Assembly: GCA_951230915.1 (NCBI GenBank)
Contig: OX579642.1
Location: 62,001-126,000 of the forward strand
Source of the DNA: Antitrichia curtipendula
Taxonomy: Eukaryota; Streptophyta; Bryopsida; Hypnales; Leucodontaceae
Direction: 5' to 3'
Length of the DNA stretch: 64,000 nucleotides
Shown: piece after piece, positions 63,577 through 64,000 of the stretch
How positions within the stretch are numbered: position 1 is the stretch's first letter
Layout: each line of letters starts with the position of its first letter
Position numbers and translations under genes: made by a program
Notes under the pieces: model-generated
The model's database searches: none
What the model was told of the DNA's origin: nothing
The model's input: only the letters and a program-made list of their open reading frames with translations

Positions 63577-64000
63577 TTAACCCCTAAACCCCATTTGTCC
63601 CCTTGGGGGACAATTTGGGTCCGGGTAGGTTCCTGTGACCTCAATTTGTAGAGAATTTTTTTAGGATTTTTTGAGGTTGAGCGGTTCTGTAAGAGCTTTG
63701 TGGATACATAATTTTTATTTCAATTGGTGCCCGAGAGAAAAATTTATGCCAAAAATAGAGTTTGGCGGGCAGCACAAAAAAATCACAGAAAGTCAAAATA
63801 AATTTCTTAAATATTCTTTTCAAAATCTATGTCTTTTTGTCTACATTTGAAGCTTTGATTCATTCTATTTGGACTAATAATTTTTTGGGCAATCTAAGCA
63901 TCTTCTTGAAAATATAACTTTAGGATTCATTTTTGAATGCAATTTTTACAATTTTCAGAAAAAAATTGTTAGAAAAGGTTAAATTTGCTTGCTAGAACAA
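63577..64000 (-). mobile_element. TTAA-type MITE, copy r7, runs off the window
   Basis: Starts TTAACCCCTAAACCCC and TTGTCCCCTTGGGGGACAA. Its interior is the reverse complement of parts of r1 and of r5. It carries the uninterrupted version of the site where G inserted (about 63,660-63,690). Confidence 0.7.

Noticed and set aside
1..64000. tRNA, rRNA or other structured RNA genes
   Set aside because: No convincing cloverleaf, A/B box pair or rRNA core was recognised by eye. Absence is not proven without a covariance-model search.

Overview
This window looks like repeat-rich nuclear DNA from a member of the green plant lineage, possibly a streptophyte alga or an early-diverging land plant (species not determinable). 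The reasons are GT-AG introns in every long gene, degenerate plant-type TTTAGGG repeats (50.5-50.7 kb), hAT/BED transposase remains, CACTA-like and TTAA-type MITEs, a plant-style FCP1-like phosphatase domain (DLNGVL/DLNGLL), and stop codons consistent with C-to-T decay. I see no ordinary host housekeeping gene. Almost everything is satellite DNA or nested mobile elements.

Layout. 1-3.24 kb is a GC-rich 109-bp satellite in a 10-monomer, 1,093-bp higher-order repeat. 3.4-6.7 kb is a degenerate AT-rich ~105-bp satellite with MITE insertions. 7.7-8.0 kb is a 36-bp minisatellite. 8.17-14.3 kb is relic Q, a decayed copy of a ParB-like/methyltransferase-like gene, split by element A (10,425-13,847; 5-bp target duplication GATTC). 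14.3-18.7 kb is element D with GC-rich ends, an unknown gene and a decayed captured protein kinase. 20.8-25.0 kb is element E, a decayed hAT transposon. 26.5-34.8 kb is element P, with a four-exon ParB-like/methyltransferase-like/FCP1-like gene and many copies of a palindrome of the type TATCCTCGGGCCGAGGATA. 39,574-63,389 is element G, a 23.8-kb transposon with perfect 26-bp terminal inverted repeats and an AAAG target duplication. It carries a DUF7869-type transposase-like gene, an eight-exon ParB-like/methyltransferase-like/FCP1-like gene, and dozens of copies of the motif CATCAGGAGATCTCACGATG. Element B (40,950-44,867; 5-bp duplication GAGTC), a relative of A, is nested in G.

How the parts work together (inference). 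G and P each pair one very large regulatory-looking protein with an element-specific dispersed palindrome. The protein combines a ParB/DGQHR-like fold, a degenerate beta-class amino-methyltransferase fold, an acidic linker and an FCP1-like HAD domain. The palindrome lies in introns, in flanks and even in frame inside exons. The closest known parallel is the anti-silencing system of Arabidopsis VANDAL elements, where VANC proteins bind short motifs spread through their own element. A and B carry a single ORF and are rich in TTCCGGAA-like words. D and E have ends rich in CGTCCG/CGGACG. Element-specific motif dispersal therefore appears to recur in this genome.
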